This document shows positions 15,806-25,322 of a stretch of 53,503 bases of DNA, piece by piece; the first letter of the stretch is position 1, and each line of letters begins with the position of its first letter. A model generated the notes under the pieces. That model had not been told where the DNA came from, did no database searches, and saw nothing but the letters and a program-made list of their open reading frames with translations. Source of the stretch: Desulfobacteraceae bacterium (lineage in GTDB: Bacteria; Desulfobacterota; Desulfobacteria; Desulfobacterales; Desulfosalsimonadaceae); contig QZKW01000068.1 in the NCBI GenBank assembly GCA_003599885.1, positions 1 to 53,503 on the forward strand. The letters run 5' to 3'. A program made the position numbers and the translations under genes.

Positions 15806-17551
15806 ATGAAACCATCTTCCATGAAAGCGCTGATTCTGGCAGCCGGTTTGGGCACCCGGCTCTTACCGTATACGGAACGCCTGCCCAAGCCTCTGTTTCC
15901 CATCGATGGCCGGCCGATTCTGGACATCACCATCCACCGTCTGATAGATGCAAGGATTGACGGGATTGTCGTGAATACTTTCCACCTGCAGCAGCAAGTC
16001 ACCGACTTCATCAAGAGCCGAAACTATCCCGTCCCGGTTGTAACCCGAAATGAGAAAACCATCCTCGGCACCGGCGGGGCCATCAAAAATGTGGCGGATT
16101 TTTTGGGCAACCAGCCCTTTCTGGTCATCAATAGCGACATTCTCACCGATATTGACTTTCAGGCCGTTATGGCATTTCATCAAACCCACCCCCATCCGTC
16201 AACGATGGTCATGCACGATTATCCGGAATTCAACAGCGTATGGGTCGACAATAAAGGATTTGTCACCCGGTTTGCCGGTTCCGGGAACCCCACGGTGACA
16301 GACTCTTCCAATTCACTTGTATGCAGAGCATTTACGGGGATTCACGTTCTTGATCCATCTATTATGGATTGGATTCCGGAAAACCGGTTTGTCTCCATTA
16401 TAGACGTATACCGATCCATGCTGCAATCCGGCCTCAAAATAATGGCATATAGCGTCTCCGGGCATCGCTGGCGGGATATGGGTACGCCGGAGAGTTTTTT
16501 CGAGGCGGCCTATGAAGCCACGGGGCCGATGGCCTTCTCAAAAGCATTTGGGCCGGCACCCCACATGCCCCTCACCCGCACCCGACTCTCCGGTGACGGA
16601 TCTGACCGCAGATGGTTCCGAATTCATTCAAAAGACCAGTCAATCATTATGGCGGATCACGGGATCCGTTTGGAGGTTCCGGATCAACCGGCTGAAGCCG
16701 ATGCGTTTATCCATATCGGACAGCACCTGTATCATCAGGGGATACCGGTCCCAAAGATATATTTTTCAGATCCGTTTTCCGGCCTGGTGTATGTGGAGGA
16801 TCTTGGGGACACCCATCTCCAGAGCGTCATACAGGACGAAACCGATACCCGAAAAATCATCGGGCTTTATCAACAAGTGATCGACCAACTCATCCGCATG
16901 TCCGTGGATGGGGGAAGGTCATTTGACCCGCGCTGGACCTGGCAGACCCCGGCCTATGACAAACATCTGATCCTTGAACGGGAATGCCGGTATTTTATGG
17001 ATGCGCTATTAAACGGATATCTCGGCATAGAGATATCTTTTGATGATCTGGCCGACGCGTTTTCCCTCATTGCCGATCAAGCCCTCACACATGCGGTGAC
17101 GGGATTCATGCACCGGGATTTTCAATCACGAAACATTATGGTGTCCGGCGAAAAAATCTATTTTATTGACTTTCAAGGGGGCCGGATGGGCCCTCTCCAG
17201 TATGACCTGGCTTCTCTGCTTACCGACCCGTATGTAAATCTCACGCCGGAAGTCCAGAATGATTTGCTGGCGTACGGCATTGCCCGGTTAAGTCAACGAA
17301 TGACTGTGGACCGGGAGCAATTTGAATCCAGCTATAATGGCTGCGCCATTGCGCGAACACTTCAATCCCTCGGCGCATTTGGGCATCTGACACGGGTCAA
17401 ACGCAAACTTTTTTTTGAACCTTACATTCCCATCGCCCTTCACAATCTGGGCCGCAGACTTATGAAGAATCAGGAATCCAGGTTTCAACCCCTGGCGGAT
17501 GCCGTTAACAAGGCATTGATTGTATTAAATTCAAAAGGAAAGGTTTTATAA
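15806..17551 (+). CDS. MurU-AmgK fusion: nucleotidyltransferase plus anomeric sugar kinase
   Basis: Residues 1-245 are a sugar-1-phosphate nucleotidyltransferase like MurU (LAAGLGTRLLPYTERLPKP, GTGGAI, INSDILTDID, WRDMGTPESFF). Residues 255-581 are an aminoglycoside-phosphotransferase-fold kinase like AmgK (GDGSDRRWFRI, catalytic HRDFQSRNIMV, metal-binding IDFQGGRMGPLQYDLASLL). In Pseudomonas, AmgK phosphorylates MurNAc/GlcNAc at C1 and MurU makes UDP-MurNAc, a recycling route that bypasses de novo synthesis. Here the two steps are joined in one 581-aa chain, in the order transferase then kinase. The stop overlaps the dapB ATG by one base. Substrate is inferred from the families and from cell-wall neighbours. 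Confidence 0.85.
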   Translation: MKPSSMKALILAAGLGTRLLPYTERLPKPLFPIDGRPILDITIHRLIDARIDGIVVNTFHLQQQVTDFIKSRNYPVPVVTRNEKTILGTGGAIKNVADFLGNQPFLVINSDILTDIDFQAVMAFHQTHPHPSTMVMHDYPEFNSVWVDNKGFVTRFAGSGNPTVTDSSNSLVCRAFTGIHVLDPSIMDWIPENRFVSIIDVYRSMLQSGLKIMAYSVSGHRWRDMGTPESFFEAAYEATGPMAFSKAFGPAPHMPLTRTRLSGDGSDRRWFRIHSKDQSIIMADHGIRLEVPDQPAEADAFIHIGQHLYHQGIPVPKIYFSDPFSGLVYVEDLGDTHLQSVIQDETDTRKIIGLYQQVIDQLIRMSVDGGRSFDPRWTWQTPAYDKHLILERECRYFMDALLNGYLGIEISFDDLADAFSLIADQALTHAVTGFMHRDFQSRNIMVSGEKIYFIDFQGGRMGPLQYDLASLLTDPYVNLTPEVQNDLLAYGIARLSQRMTVDREQFESSYNGCAIARTLQSLGAFGHLTRVKRKLFFEPYIPIALHNLGRRLMKNQESRFQPLADAVNKALIVLNSKGKVL

Positions 17552-18387
17552 TGCAGCCCATTAAAGTCATGGTCAACGGCATACCCGGAAAAGTCGCGGC
17601 CAACATCGCCAAGCATTTTCTTGAAGACAGCCGGTTTACACTGCTTTATCATTCTCTCACCGGCGCCGAGGTGGAGCCTGCTGAATATCCAATCGGCCCG
17701 GTCTCCATTGGACTGATCAAACCGGATGTCCGGGACCAAAAAATACAAGACATCAAAAGCACTGAAGGCCCGTTTATCATGGTGGATTTTACGCTGCCTT
17801 CTGCGGTGAACGACAATGCAGATTTCTATTGCCGCCACCAGGTGCCCTTTGTCATGGGCACCACCGGTGGTGATAGGGAAGCGCTGCAACAAAGTGTCCT
17901 TGATTCGCCCGTATGCGCGGTGATCGCGCCCAACATGGCCAAACAGATTGTGGGGTTTCAGGCCATGATGGCTTATGCATCTGAAAATTTCCCCGGCCTT
18001 TTCAGCGGCTATTCCTTAGAAATCAAGGAAAGCCACCAATCCACAAAAGTCGACACCAGCGGCACGGCCAAGGCCATGGTCCATTACTTCAACCGGTTCG
18101 GGATTGAATTTTCAGAAAACGACATCATTAAAATCCGTGATCCGGAAACCCAAAAAAACGAATGGGGCATTCCCGACACATACCTTAACGGCCATGCCTG
18201 GCATACCTATACCCTTGTATCTCCCGATGGAACCGCCCGATTTCAATTCTCCCACAATATCAATGGCCGGGACATATACTCCTGGGGGACCTTTGACGCC
18301 GTCCTGTTTTTACAGCAAAAAATCCATTCCGGCGAAAGCGGCAGGGTATACACCATGATCGATGTGTTGAAAGGAGACGCATCATAG
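17551..18387 (+). CDS. dapB: 4-hydroxy-tetrahydrodipicolinate reductase, plant-type
   Basis: DapB reduces the dihydrodipicolinate precursor with NAD(P)H on the way to diaminopimelate and lysine. The 278-aa sequence shows the nucleotide-binding MVNGIPGK, VDFTLPSAVNDNA, VPFVMGTTGGDR, the catalytic ESHQSTKVDTSGTAKA and IRDPETQ. The pattern PSAVNDNA...VPFVMGTTGGDR, GHAWHTYTL and HNINGRDIYSWGT matches the plant-type reductase as I remember it rather than the E. coli type. It overlaps the upstream fusion gene by 1 nt and abuts the next gene (0-nt gap), so the three are one transcription unit. Confidence 0.92.
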   Translation: MQPIKVMVNGIPGKVAANIAKHFLEDSRFTLLYHSLTGAEVEPAEYPIGPVSIGLIKPDVRDQKIQDIKSTEGPFIMVDFTLPSAVNDNADFYCRHQVPFVMGTTGGDREALQQSVLDSPVCAVIAPNMAKQIVGFQAMMAYASENFPGLFSGYSLEIKESHQSTKVDTSGTAKAMVHYFNRFGIEFSENDIIKIRDPETQKNEWGIPDTYLNGHAWHTYTLVSPDGTARFQFSHNINGRDIYSWGTFDAVLFLQQKIHSGESGRVYTMIDVLKGDAS

Positions 18388-20178
18388 ATGAATCGTTTGT
18401 CTAAAATCTTAACCATCCTGTTTTGCCTGTTCTTGACCACCGCTTCAACGACTTTCGGAGAGGAATCCTTCCCGAAATCCGGCTGGCAGGACCGGCCCGA
18501 TCCCCTTGCCGACCCCAATGCCCAGATTGGCGGAGAACTCGCTGTATTCGGTGGACAATACCCAAAAAGTTTAAATTATTATCTGGACAGCAACACCCTT
18601 TCCGCAGAAATCTTCGGCGCTCTGTTTGAATCCCTGCTGACCATGAACCCCATCACCATGGACTATGAACCGGGACTTGCCGACAGATGGGAAATATCCG
18701 ATGATAAAAAGACATTCACTTTTCATATCAATCCCAAGGCCCGATGGAGCAACGGGACACCTGTGACGGCGGCGGATGTGAAATGGACCTATGATACGAT
18801 TCTGAATCCGAAAAACATGACCGGTTCCCACAAAATCAGCATGGAACGGTTTCATACGCCTGAGATCGTCGACAACCTGACGATTCGCTTTACTGCCAAG
18901 AAAATCCACTGGCAGAACCTTTTGGCTGCCGGCGGATTTCAGATTTTAAGCAAAACCGCCTATCAAAAACTGGATTTCAACACCATTAATTTTGAAATAC
19001 CGGTGGTATCCGGCCCTTACCAGCTCGGCGCCATTGATGAAGGGGTATCATTAAAACTCAAGCGCCGCAGCGACTGGTGGCACAAAGACGCCCCATCCTC
19101 CCGTCACAAGGGAAATTTTGACACCATGACATATAAATTTTTCGGTGAGCAGACCAATGCGTTTGAAGCCTTTAAAAAAGGAGCCATTGATCTGTTTCCG
19201 GTGTATATGTCCCGTATCTGGATGGATGAAACCGGCGGTGATGTTTTTTCAAAAAATCATATCATCAAGCAAAAAGTCCATAATCAGAAACCGGTCGGAT
19301 TTCAGGGGTTTGCCATGAATATGCGCAAACCGCCGTTTGATGACGTAAAAACCCGAAAAGCCATGGCGTTTTTGCTGGACCGCAAAAAAATGAACCAGAC
19401 GCTGATGTACAATCAGTATTTTCTCCACCGTTCCTATTTTGAAGACCTGTACTCGCAGGCGATTCCCTGTCCCAACCCCTTGATGGAATTGGATAAAAAG
19501 CAGGCCCGCGATCTGCTTCGTCAGGCCGGATGGATCGTGAACCCGGCAACCGGCTTTCTCCAGAAAAACGGCCAGCCCTTCACCTTTAAATTTTTGACCC
19601 GGGATGCTTCATCGGAGAAATTTCTTTCCATCTATGCGGAAGACTTAAAAGATGTGGGCATCCACATGCTCATAGACAAAAAGGACTGGGCCGCCTGGGC
19701 CAGGGACATGGAGGAATTTAATTTTCAGATGACCTGGGCGGCATGGAGTTCCGGGATGTTTAAGGATCCGGAAAGCATGTGGCTGTCCACGGAAGCGGAC
19801 CGGCCCAGCGGCAACAACATTACCGGGTTTAAAAACAAGGCGGTGGATCAGCTCATCGAAAAACAAAAAACCGTTTTTAACCTGGAAGAACGCAACACCA
19901 TTTGCCGGGCCATCGATGGGTTGATATACGAAGCGTACCCTTATGTCCTTTTGTGGAATATCGATTACACCCGTCTGCTCTATTGGAACAAATTCGGAAT
20001 GCCGGACACGGTGCTCTCAAAATTCGGTGATGAAAGCAGCGCCATATGGTACTGGTGGCTGGACCCGGATTCCGAGGCCGCGCTTCAGGATGCGGTTCGG
20101 ATGAACCGGCCTTTGCCGCCAAAACCGTCGGCGGTTCGGTTTGATGAGGTATTTGGCGGGAAAAAAATCACAAACTGA
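18388..20178 (+). CDS. family 5 extracellular solute-binding protein, YejA-like
   Basis: A 596-aa periplasmic binding protein of an oligopeptide-type ABC importer. It has an N-terminal signal peptide (about 1-25, MNRLSKILTILFCLF). The SBP_bac_5 pattern follows: LNYYLDSNTLSAEIFGALFE, EPGLADRWEISDDKKTFTF, ARWSNGTPVTAADVKW, then KAMAFLLDRKKMNQ. The opening PDPLADPNA and overall length recall YejA, whose relatives import microcin C or muropeptides. No permease or ATPase gene is adjacent, so it is an orphan subunit here. Its contact with dapB and the MurU-AmgK gene suggests a murein-peptide ligand; this is inference. Confidence 0.85.
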   Translation: MNRLSKILTILFCLFLTTASTTFGEESFPKSGWQDRPDPLADPNAQIGGELAVFGGQYPKSLNYYLDSNTLSAEIFGALFESLLTMNPITMDYEPGLADRWEISDDKKTFTFHINPKARWSNGTPVTAADVKWTYDTILNPKNMTGSHKISMERFHTPEIVDNLTIRFTAKKIHWQNLLAAGGFQILSKTAYQKLDFNTINFEIPVVSGPYQLGAIDEGVSLKLKRRSDWWHKDAPSSRHKGNFDTMTYKFFGEQTNAFEAFKKGAIDLFPVYMSRIWMDETGGDVFSKNHIIKQKVHNQKPVGFQGFAMNMRKPPFDDVKTRKAMAFLLDRKKMNQTLMYNQYFLHRSYFEDLYSQAIPCPNPLMELDKKQARDLLRQAGWIVNPATGFLQKNGQPFTFKFLTRDASSEKFLSIYAEDLKDVGIHMLIDKKDWAAWARDMEEFNFQMTWAAWSSGMFKDPESMWLSTEADRPSGNNITGFKNKAVDQLIEKQKTVFNLEERNTICRAIDGLIYEAYPYVLLWNIDYTRLLYWNKFGMPDTVLSKFGDESSAIWYWWLDPDSEAALQDAVRMNRPLPPKPSAVRFDEVFGGKKITN

Positions 20179-20217
20179 AGGTCAGGGAGACAGTCAGAAT
20201 CTGTTCAAAAAATAATT

Positions 20218-20292
20218 CCCGCAGAGACGCTGGGGCGCTGGGGATAATGTTCTCAAGACATTCCTTCCTCTGCGTCCCAGCGCCTCTGCGGG
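20218..20292. repeat. inverted repeat between convergent genes
   Basis: CCCGCAGAGACGCTGGG (20218-20234) and CCCAGCGCCTCTGCGGG (20276-20292) pair along 17 bp with one mismatch across a 41-nt spacer. A third related string, CCTCTGCGTCCCAG, lies inside. CGCAGAG/GCGCTGGG strings of this kind form dispersed palindromic elements in genomes of this phylum. It sits between the convergent solute-binding protein and alaS genes and may also help terminate transcripts. Confidence 0.7.
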
Positions 20293-20359
20293 AGACATAA
20301 AACAGCTCTGTGGCCTCTGTGGTGTTTTTTTATTTTTGGGGATGAAGCAATGGTTTTGT

Positions 20360-22990
20360 TCAGGCTGTTTCCACCAGCCCATACACCTTTTCCATGGCGG
20401 AATCGAGATGCTCGGGTTTCGAGCCGCCAGCCTGGGCCATATCCGGCCGTCCACCGCCGCCGCCGCCCACCTCATTGGCAACAGCCTTGATAATATTGCC
20501 CGCGTGAAGTTTGCCCAGCAAATCCTTGGTGACAATGGCGATGAGCAGGGCTTTGCCGTCCTTTTCAGCGCCCAGCACCACAACACCTGACCCTATTTTA
20601 TCCTTGAATTTATCCGCCAGATCCCGCAAAGCCGCCGGGGTTTCCACTTCGACCTTTTTGGCAACGACCTTAATGTTGTTGACCATCCGGATATCCTCAT
20701 CCAGATTATCCGCAGACCGGGCCGCAAGCTGGGATTTGATTTTCTCCAGCTCCTTTTCCAGGGCTTTTTGACCGGTCAATAACGCGCTGATCCGCCCGAT
20801 TATCCCCTCCGGCCGCTCTTTCACTAAATTGGATGCGTCATGCAAAATTTTGTCGACCGTTTGCATATGGCGCAATGCAGCCGCTCCGGTCAGGGCCTCA
20901 ATTCTTCGAACGCCGGAGGCCACGCTCGATTCACTCAGGATCTTGAACAATCCAATGTTTCCGGTAAGTCCGGTATGGGTTCCGCCGCATAACTCCCTGC
21001 TGAAGGTATCCAACGTGATGACCCGCACAACATCTCCATATTTTTCTTCAAACAAGGCCATAGCGCCGCTTTTAAACGCCTCATCCGCCGCCATTTCAGC
21101 AATGGACACAGGAATATTTTCCCGAATCCGGTCGTTGACCATAAGTTCCACCTGATTCAGCGTTTCTGCATCCGCCCCTGAAAAATGGGTGAAGTCAAAC
21201 CGCAGCCGGTCCGGGGACACATGAGAACCGGCCTGGCGCACATGGTCACCCAGGATTTGCCGCAAGGCGGCATGCAGCAGATGGGTTGCTGTGTGATTGG
21301 CTTCTGTGGCTCGCCTTTTTTCCTGATCCACTGAAAGTGAAACCATTGCCCCTTGCCGGGCCGTGCCTTCGAGCACCCGGCCTTTATGGATAATGAGTCC
21401 CGTGGGATCTTTAATGGTGTTTTCGATTTCGATGGCAAAACCCTGGCCGGTGATGCGTCCGGCATCTCCCACCTGCCCCCCGGACTCTGCGTAAAACGGG
21501 GTCTGATCCGTGACCACATCCAGCTTTTGCCCTGCCCCGGCTGCCTCAACGGCCAGGCCGTCAACAACCATCAAAAGAACACCCGCATCGCATTCCAGCC
21601 GGTCGTAGCCGACAAACACCGGCATGCTGGCAAGGGTTGCCGTAAAATTTTTATAGGCGTCGCTAACGGTTGAAAAGGAAATCACAGACCGGGATTTTTC
21701 CCGCTGATCGGCCATGGCCCTGTCAAACCCGTCCATATCCAGATTCAGACCCTGGTCCCTGACCACATCTTTGACGATATCCACAGGAAAACCAAAGGTA
21801 TCATAGAGCTTGAAGATAACATCCCCGGGAACAATCACGCATCCGGCATCCTTCATCTCTGAAATGGTCTCATTCAAAAGCTTGAGACCATTGTCCAGAG
21901 TTTCGGAAAACCGTGTTTCTTCATTTTTAATCACGCTGGTGATAAAGGCTTTTTCTTCTGTCAATTCTGGATAGGCGACGCTCATTACATCAAACACGGC
22001 GGCCACGGTTTCATGAAGAAAGGGCTTGGTCAGATTGATATTCCGGCCATAGCGAATGGCCCTTCGAAGGATACGGCGAAGCACATAGCCCGGGCCTTCG
22101 TTGGAGGGGAGCACGCCGTCCCCGACCATAAATGCACCCGCCCGGCTGTGATCCGCGATGACTTTCATGGCCACATCAGCAACCGGATTTTCACCCATTT
22201 TCTTCCCGCAAAGGGATTCGATCTTCCGGATGATGGGCGCAAACAGGTCGGTACCATAATTGGTGGGCACATCCTGAATCACCGATGCAATCCGTTCCAG
22301 CCCCATGCCGGTATCAATGCTGGGTTTTGGCAGCGGCGTCAATTTTCCGGATTCATCCCGGTTAAACTGCATAAACACCAGATTCCAGATTTCCAGATAC
22401 CGGTCGCAATCACATCCCGGGGCACAATCCGCGCTGTCGCACCCGAACGCCTCGCCACGGTCGATCAGGATTTCCGAACACGGACCACAGGGTCCCGTAT
22501 CTCCCATGGACCAGAAATTGTCCTTTTCCCCCAGCCGGACAATCCGGTCTGCCGGCAGACCCGGCTGTTTTCGCCAGATATCAAAAGCCTCATCATCATC
22601 CAAAAATACCGACACCCATAATTTTTCCGCCGGAAGATGGTATTCATTGACCAGCAGATCCCAGGCGAACCGGATGGCGTCTTCCTTAAAATAATCCCCG
22701 AAGGAAAAATTTCCCAGCATTTCAAAAAACGTATGGTGCCGGGCCGTATACCCGACGTTTTCCAGATCGTTATGCTTGCCGCCGGCCCGCACGCACTTCT
22801 GGGAAGTCACGGCCCTTTTGTATTCCCGCTTTTCCTCGCCGAGAAATACCCGCTTAAACTGCACCATTCCGGCATTGGTGAACAGCAGGGTCGGATCATC
22901 CTGCGGCACCACAGACGAACTCCGGACCACCTGGTGATGCTGGCGCTTAAAATAATCAAAAAATTTCCTGCGTATTTCGTCTCCCGTCAT
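20360..22990 (-). CDS. alaS: alanyl-tRNA synthetase
   Basis: Class II synthetase charging tRNA-Ala. The N-terminal catalytic core begins TGDEIRRKFFDYFKRQHHQVV and includes TNAGMVQFKRVFLGEE. The editing domain shows the zinc ligands HTATHLLHAAL and CGGTH. The C-terminal DHHA1-type Gly-rich end reads VGGGGGGRPDMAQAGG. ATG 22990 gives 876 aa, the normal length; the open frame extends 28 codons further but would overlap recA. It lies 13 nt downstream of recA in the same direction. Confidence 0.97.
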   Translation of the reverse strand: MTGDEIRRKFFDYFKRQHHQVVRSSSVVPQDDPTLLFTNAGMVQFKRVFLGEEKREYKRAVTSQKCVRAGGKHNDLENVGYTARHHTFFEMLGNFSFGDYFKEDAIRFAWDLLVNEYHLPAEKLWVSVFLDDDEAFDIWRKQPGLPADRIVRLGEKDNFWSMGDTGPCGPCSEILIDRGEAFGCDSADCAPGCDCDRYLEIWNLVFMQFNRDESGKLTPLPKPSIDTGMGLERIASVIQDVPTNYGTDLFAPIIRKIESLCGKKMGENPVADVAMKVIADHSRAGAFMVGDGVLPSNEGPGYVLRRILRRAIRYGRNINLTKPFLHETVAAVFDVMSVAYPELTEEKAFITSVIKNEETRFSETLDNGLKLLNETISEMKDAGCVIVPGDVIFKLYDTFGFPVDIVKDVVRDQGLNLDMDGFDRAMADQREKSRSVISFSTVSDAYKNFTATLASMPVFVGYDRLECDAGVLLMVVDGLAVEAAGAGQKLDVVTDQTPFYAESGGQVGDAGRITGQGFAIEIENTIKDPTGLIIHKGRVLEGTARQGAMVSLSVDQEKRRATEANHTATHLLHAALRQILGDHVRQAGSHVSPDRLRFDFTHFSGADAETLNQVELMVNDRIRENIPVSIAEMAADEAFKSGAMALFEEKYGDVVRVITLDTFSRELCGGTHTGLTGNIGLFKILSESSVASGVRRIEALTGAAALRHMQTVDKILHDASNLVKERPEGIIGRISALLTGQKALEKELEKIKSQLAARSADNLDEDIRMVNNIKVVAKKVEVETPAALRDLADKFKDKIGSGVVVLGAEKDGKALLIAIVTKDLLGKLHAGNIIKAVANEVGGGGGGRPDMAQAGGSKPEHLDSAMEKVYGLVETA

Positions 22991-23003
22991 CACGCCCCCG
23001 TCA

Positions 23004-24056
23004 TCAAACTTCCGGTTCAATATTTTTTGGTTCTTTGACCTGACCGGTTCCTTCCGCAACACCTGCCAGTCCAATCGCCTCTTTTACCTTGACCATTACC
23101 CGGGTATACAACTCCTGATTTTCCTTAAAGAATTTTTTGGCATTCTCACGGCCCTGACCGATGCGTTCCCCGTCATAGGAGTACCATGACCCGCTTTTTT
23201 CAATCACGCCCGCATCAACGCCCAGATCCAGGAGCTCTCCGGTAGAGGATATGCCTTCCCCGTACATAATATCAAACTCCGCCTCTTTAAACGGCGGGGC
23301 CATTTTATTTTTCACCACTTTGGCTTTGGTCCGGTTGCCGACCGTATCCTGCCCTTCTTTAATGGCAGCGGATCTGCGGATGTCAATCCTGACGGAAGCG
23401 TAGAACTTGAGTGCATTGCCACCAGTGGTGGTTTCCGGATTGCCGAACATTACCCCGATTTTCATCCGGATCTGGTTGATGAAAATCACTGATGTCATGG
23501 TTTTGCTGATGGTTCCGGTGAGTTTTCGCAAGGCCTGGGACATGAGCCTTGCCTGAAGCCCCATATGGGAATCGCCCATTTCCCCTTCAATTTCAGCCCT
23601 CGGCACAAGGGCAGCCACAGAGTCAATCACCAGAACATCAATGGCGCCGCTGCGAACCAGCATGTCGGCAATTTCCAGCGCCTGCTCGCCGGTATCCGGC
23701 TGGGAAACCAGGAGCTCATCACAATTAACACCCAGTTTTTTAGCATAGGATATATCCAACGCATGTTCGGCATCGATGAAAGCGGCAATCCCCCCCTGTT
23801 TCTGGGCTTCGGCCACCACATGCAGGGCCAGGGTCGTTTTACCGGAAGATTCCGGGCCGTAAATTTCACATACCCGTCCCCGGGGAATCCCGCCGATACC
23901 GAGGGCCTTGTCGAGAGCAAGAGATCCTGTCGGGATCGCGGGTATATCGACGACAACCTTCCCGCCAAGTTTCATAATGGAACCTTTGCCGAACTGCCGC
24001 TCAATCTGGCTGATGGCGGTTTCCACAGCCTTTTCCTTATCCGGGGTTTTGCTCAT
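23004..24056 (-). CDS. recA: recombinase RecA
   Basis: A 350-aa RecA of normal length. It forms filaments on single-stranded DNA for homologous recombination and SOS induction. Walker A is GPESSGKTT at residues 67-75. Other signatures are [29 protein letters not shown] (read here in parts), [21 protein letters not shown], and ALKFYASVR. The C-terminus is mildly acidic. No recX follows; alaS comes next. GAGGAGG precedes the start. I could not assign a LexA box upstream. Confidence 0.98.
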   Translation of the reverse strand: MSKTPDKEKAVETAISQIERQFGKGSIMKLGGKVVVDIPAIPTGSLALDKALGIGGIPRGRVCEIYGPESSGKTTLALHVVAEAQKQGGIAAFIDAEHALDISYAKKLGVNCDELLVSQPDTGEQALEIADMLVRSGAIDVLVIDSVAALVPRAEIEGEMGDSHMGLQARLMSQALRKLTGTISKTMTSVIFINQIRMKIGVMFGNPETTTGGNALKFYASVRIDIRRSAAIKEGQDTVGNRTKAKVVKNKMAPPFKEAEFDIMYGEGISSTGELLDLGVDAGVIEKSGSWYSYDGERIGQGRENAKKFFKENQELYTRVMVKVKEAIGLAGVAEGTGQVKEPKNIEPEV

Positions 24057-24105
24057 ACGGCCTCCTCGTTAAATTAAACAGTTTTTTCCACAATCGAATT
24101 CATTT

Positions 24106-24783
24106 TTAAGACAGACGTTCAACCCCACCAGCCAACCGGACAGTTGAGAGGTTTGTATAAATCGGGCCTTTAGGTGTCAAATCACTTTTAAACACATGAA
24201 TTGCATCCGCCAGAAATGGCGAGGATGCGATGCTTTGATATTTTTTCATAATCTCTATTAATAATTCGGGTATTGATTCCGCGCCCCGGCCATGCGGACG
24301 CCGGTCGGTTTTAAACCGTCCAATGGTCAGATGGCCGGTAAACGCCCGCTCATCTTTTGGAAAACCAAAGGCATGCAGGGCCGCGTCCATGTTCTGATGC
24401 AAATCGCCAAGCAGGTCTGTCCGGCCTGAAATGCCGGTCCACAATACTCGGGGACGTTTAACGCCGGGAAAAACGCCAATGCCTTTGGCAAAAATCTCCA
24501 GGGGACCAACGTTTCCTGCAGATGCGCCAACCGCCTGACAGACCCCCGCTATATCTTGCGCAGGGATCTCCCCTAAAAATTTAAGCGTCAAATGGATATT
24601 GCCGGTTCGGGTCCATTGAACCGGCAACCCGCAAGCCTTTAATTCTTCCTGGATTTCAGACAGCCAGCAGGCGACATGGTCCGGCAGGGTAACGGCGATA
24701 AAAATCCGGATATTGTCCTGTCTGGATTCGTTTCTGTTCCCCTGCGGGAAACGCGCATCCGGTGCATTCATCACAACACCCAT
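24106..24783 (-). CDS. thpR: RNA 2',3'-cyclic phosphodiesterase (LigT/ThpR)
   Basis: A 2H-phosphoesterase family protein, 225 aa. Both catalytic HxT motifs are present: HLTL at H64 and HLTI at H151, with IRIFIAVTLPD near the start of the fold. The enzyme opens 2',3'-cyclic phosphates on RNA to 2'-phosphates. The first ~24 residues are outside the family core, and ATG 24771 is an alternative start. Gaps of 8 nt to pgpA and 49 nt to recA place it in the same operon. Confidence 0.93.
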   Translation of the reverse strand: MGVVMNAPDARFPQGNRNESRQDNIRIFIAVTLPDHVACWLSEIQEELKACGLPVQWTRTGNIHLTLKFLGEIPAQDIAGVCQAVGASAGNVGPLEIFAKGIGVFPGVKRPRVLWTGISGRTDLLGDLHQNMDAALHAFGFPKDERAFTGHLTIGRFKTDRRPHGRGAESIPELLIEIMKKYQSIASSPFLADAIHVFKSDLTPKGPIYTNLSTVRLAGGVERLS

Positions 24784-24791
24784 ACCGCCGG

Positions 24792-25262
24792 TTAATGTGT
24801 CAACTTCCAGGCATAAAAAAGGACATGCAATACCAGGTTGCTGAGAACCCCCGCCGCCACATCGTCCATGACAATCCCGACACCGCCTTTCAGGTTTTTG
24901 TCGAGATAACCGACGGGAAACGGTTTTAAAATGTCAAAAACCCGGAAAAGGATAAACCCGGCGATGCCAAGATAGATATTGAGCGGCAACGCAAAAAATG
25001 TCACTGCCATTCCCGCGATTTCGTCAATAACGATACACCCCGGATCTTTGGCCTCGAACGACCGCTGTGCTTTTCCGGCGATCCAAATGGCCGTCAAAAT
25101 AAATCCGGTAATGAGACAAGCGGCTGCTGGCGGACTCAGGCGGGACATTAAAAAATAGAATAAAAGCCCCGGGATGGAACCAAAGGTTCCCGGCGCAAAA
25201 GCAATTCTCCCGACAAAGCCGCAGGTCGCGATATTGACAACAAATGATGAACCTAGTTTCAT
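24792..25262 (-). CDS. pgpA: phosphatidylglycerophosphatase A
   Basis: PgpA dephosphorylates phosphatidylglycerophosphate to phosphatidylglycerol at the inner membrane. The 156-aa sequence has the family opening (FVGRIAFAPGTFGSIPGLLFY), the acidic motif DPGCIVIDEIAGM, FRVFDILKPFPVGYLD and GGVGIVMDDVAAG, plus about four membrane segments. Length is normal. It lies in the larC-pgpA-thpR-recA run. Confidence 0.95.
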   Translation of the reverse strand: MKLGSSFVVNIATCGFVGRIAFAPGTFGSIPGLLFYFLMSRLSPPAAACLITGFILTAIWIAGKAQRSFEAKDPGCIVIDEIAGMAVTFFALPLNIYLGIAGFILFRVFDILKPFPVGYLDKNLKGGVGIVMDDVAAGVLSNLVLHVLFYAWKLTH

Positions 25263-25322
25263 CCAGCGTTATGTATATTTTGAAGCGGTTCCTGTCAAGG
25301 GATTGTTCAGGGGGAAGGCCGG

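Noticed and set aside
18388-20178. Complete ABC peptide importer
   Set aside because: No permease or ATPase genes are adjacent; only the binding protein is present.
20194-20586. Minus-strand open frame overlapping the inverted repeat and the alaS 3' end
   Set aside because: It is a shadow frame of alaS extended through the repeat; its Trp/Arg-rich content is not protein-like.
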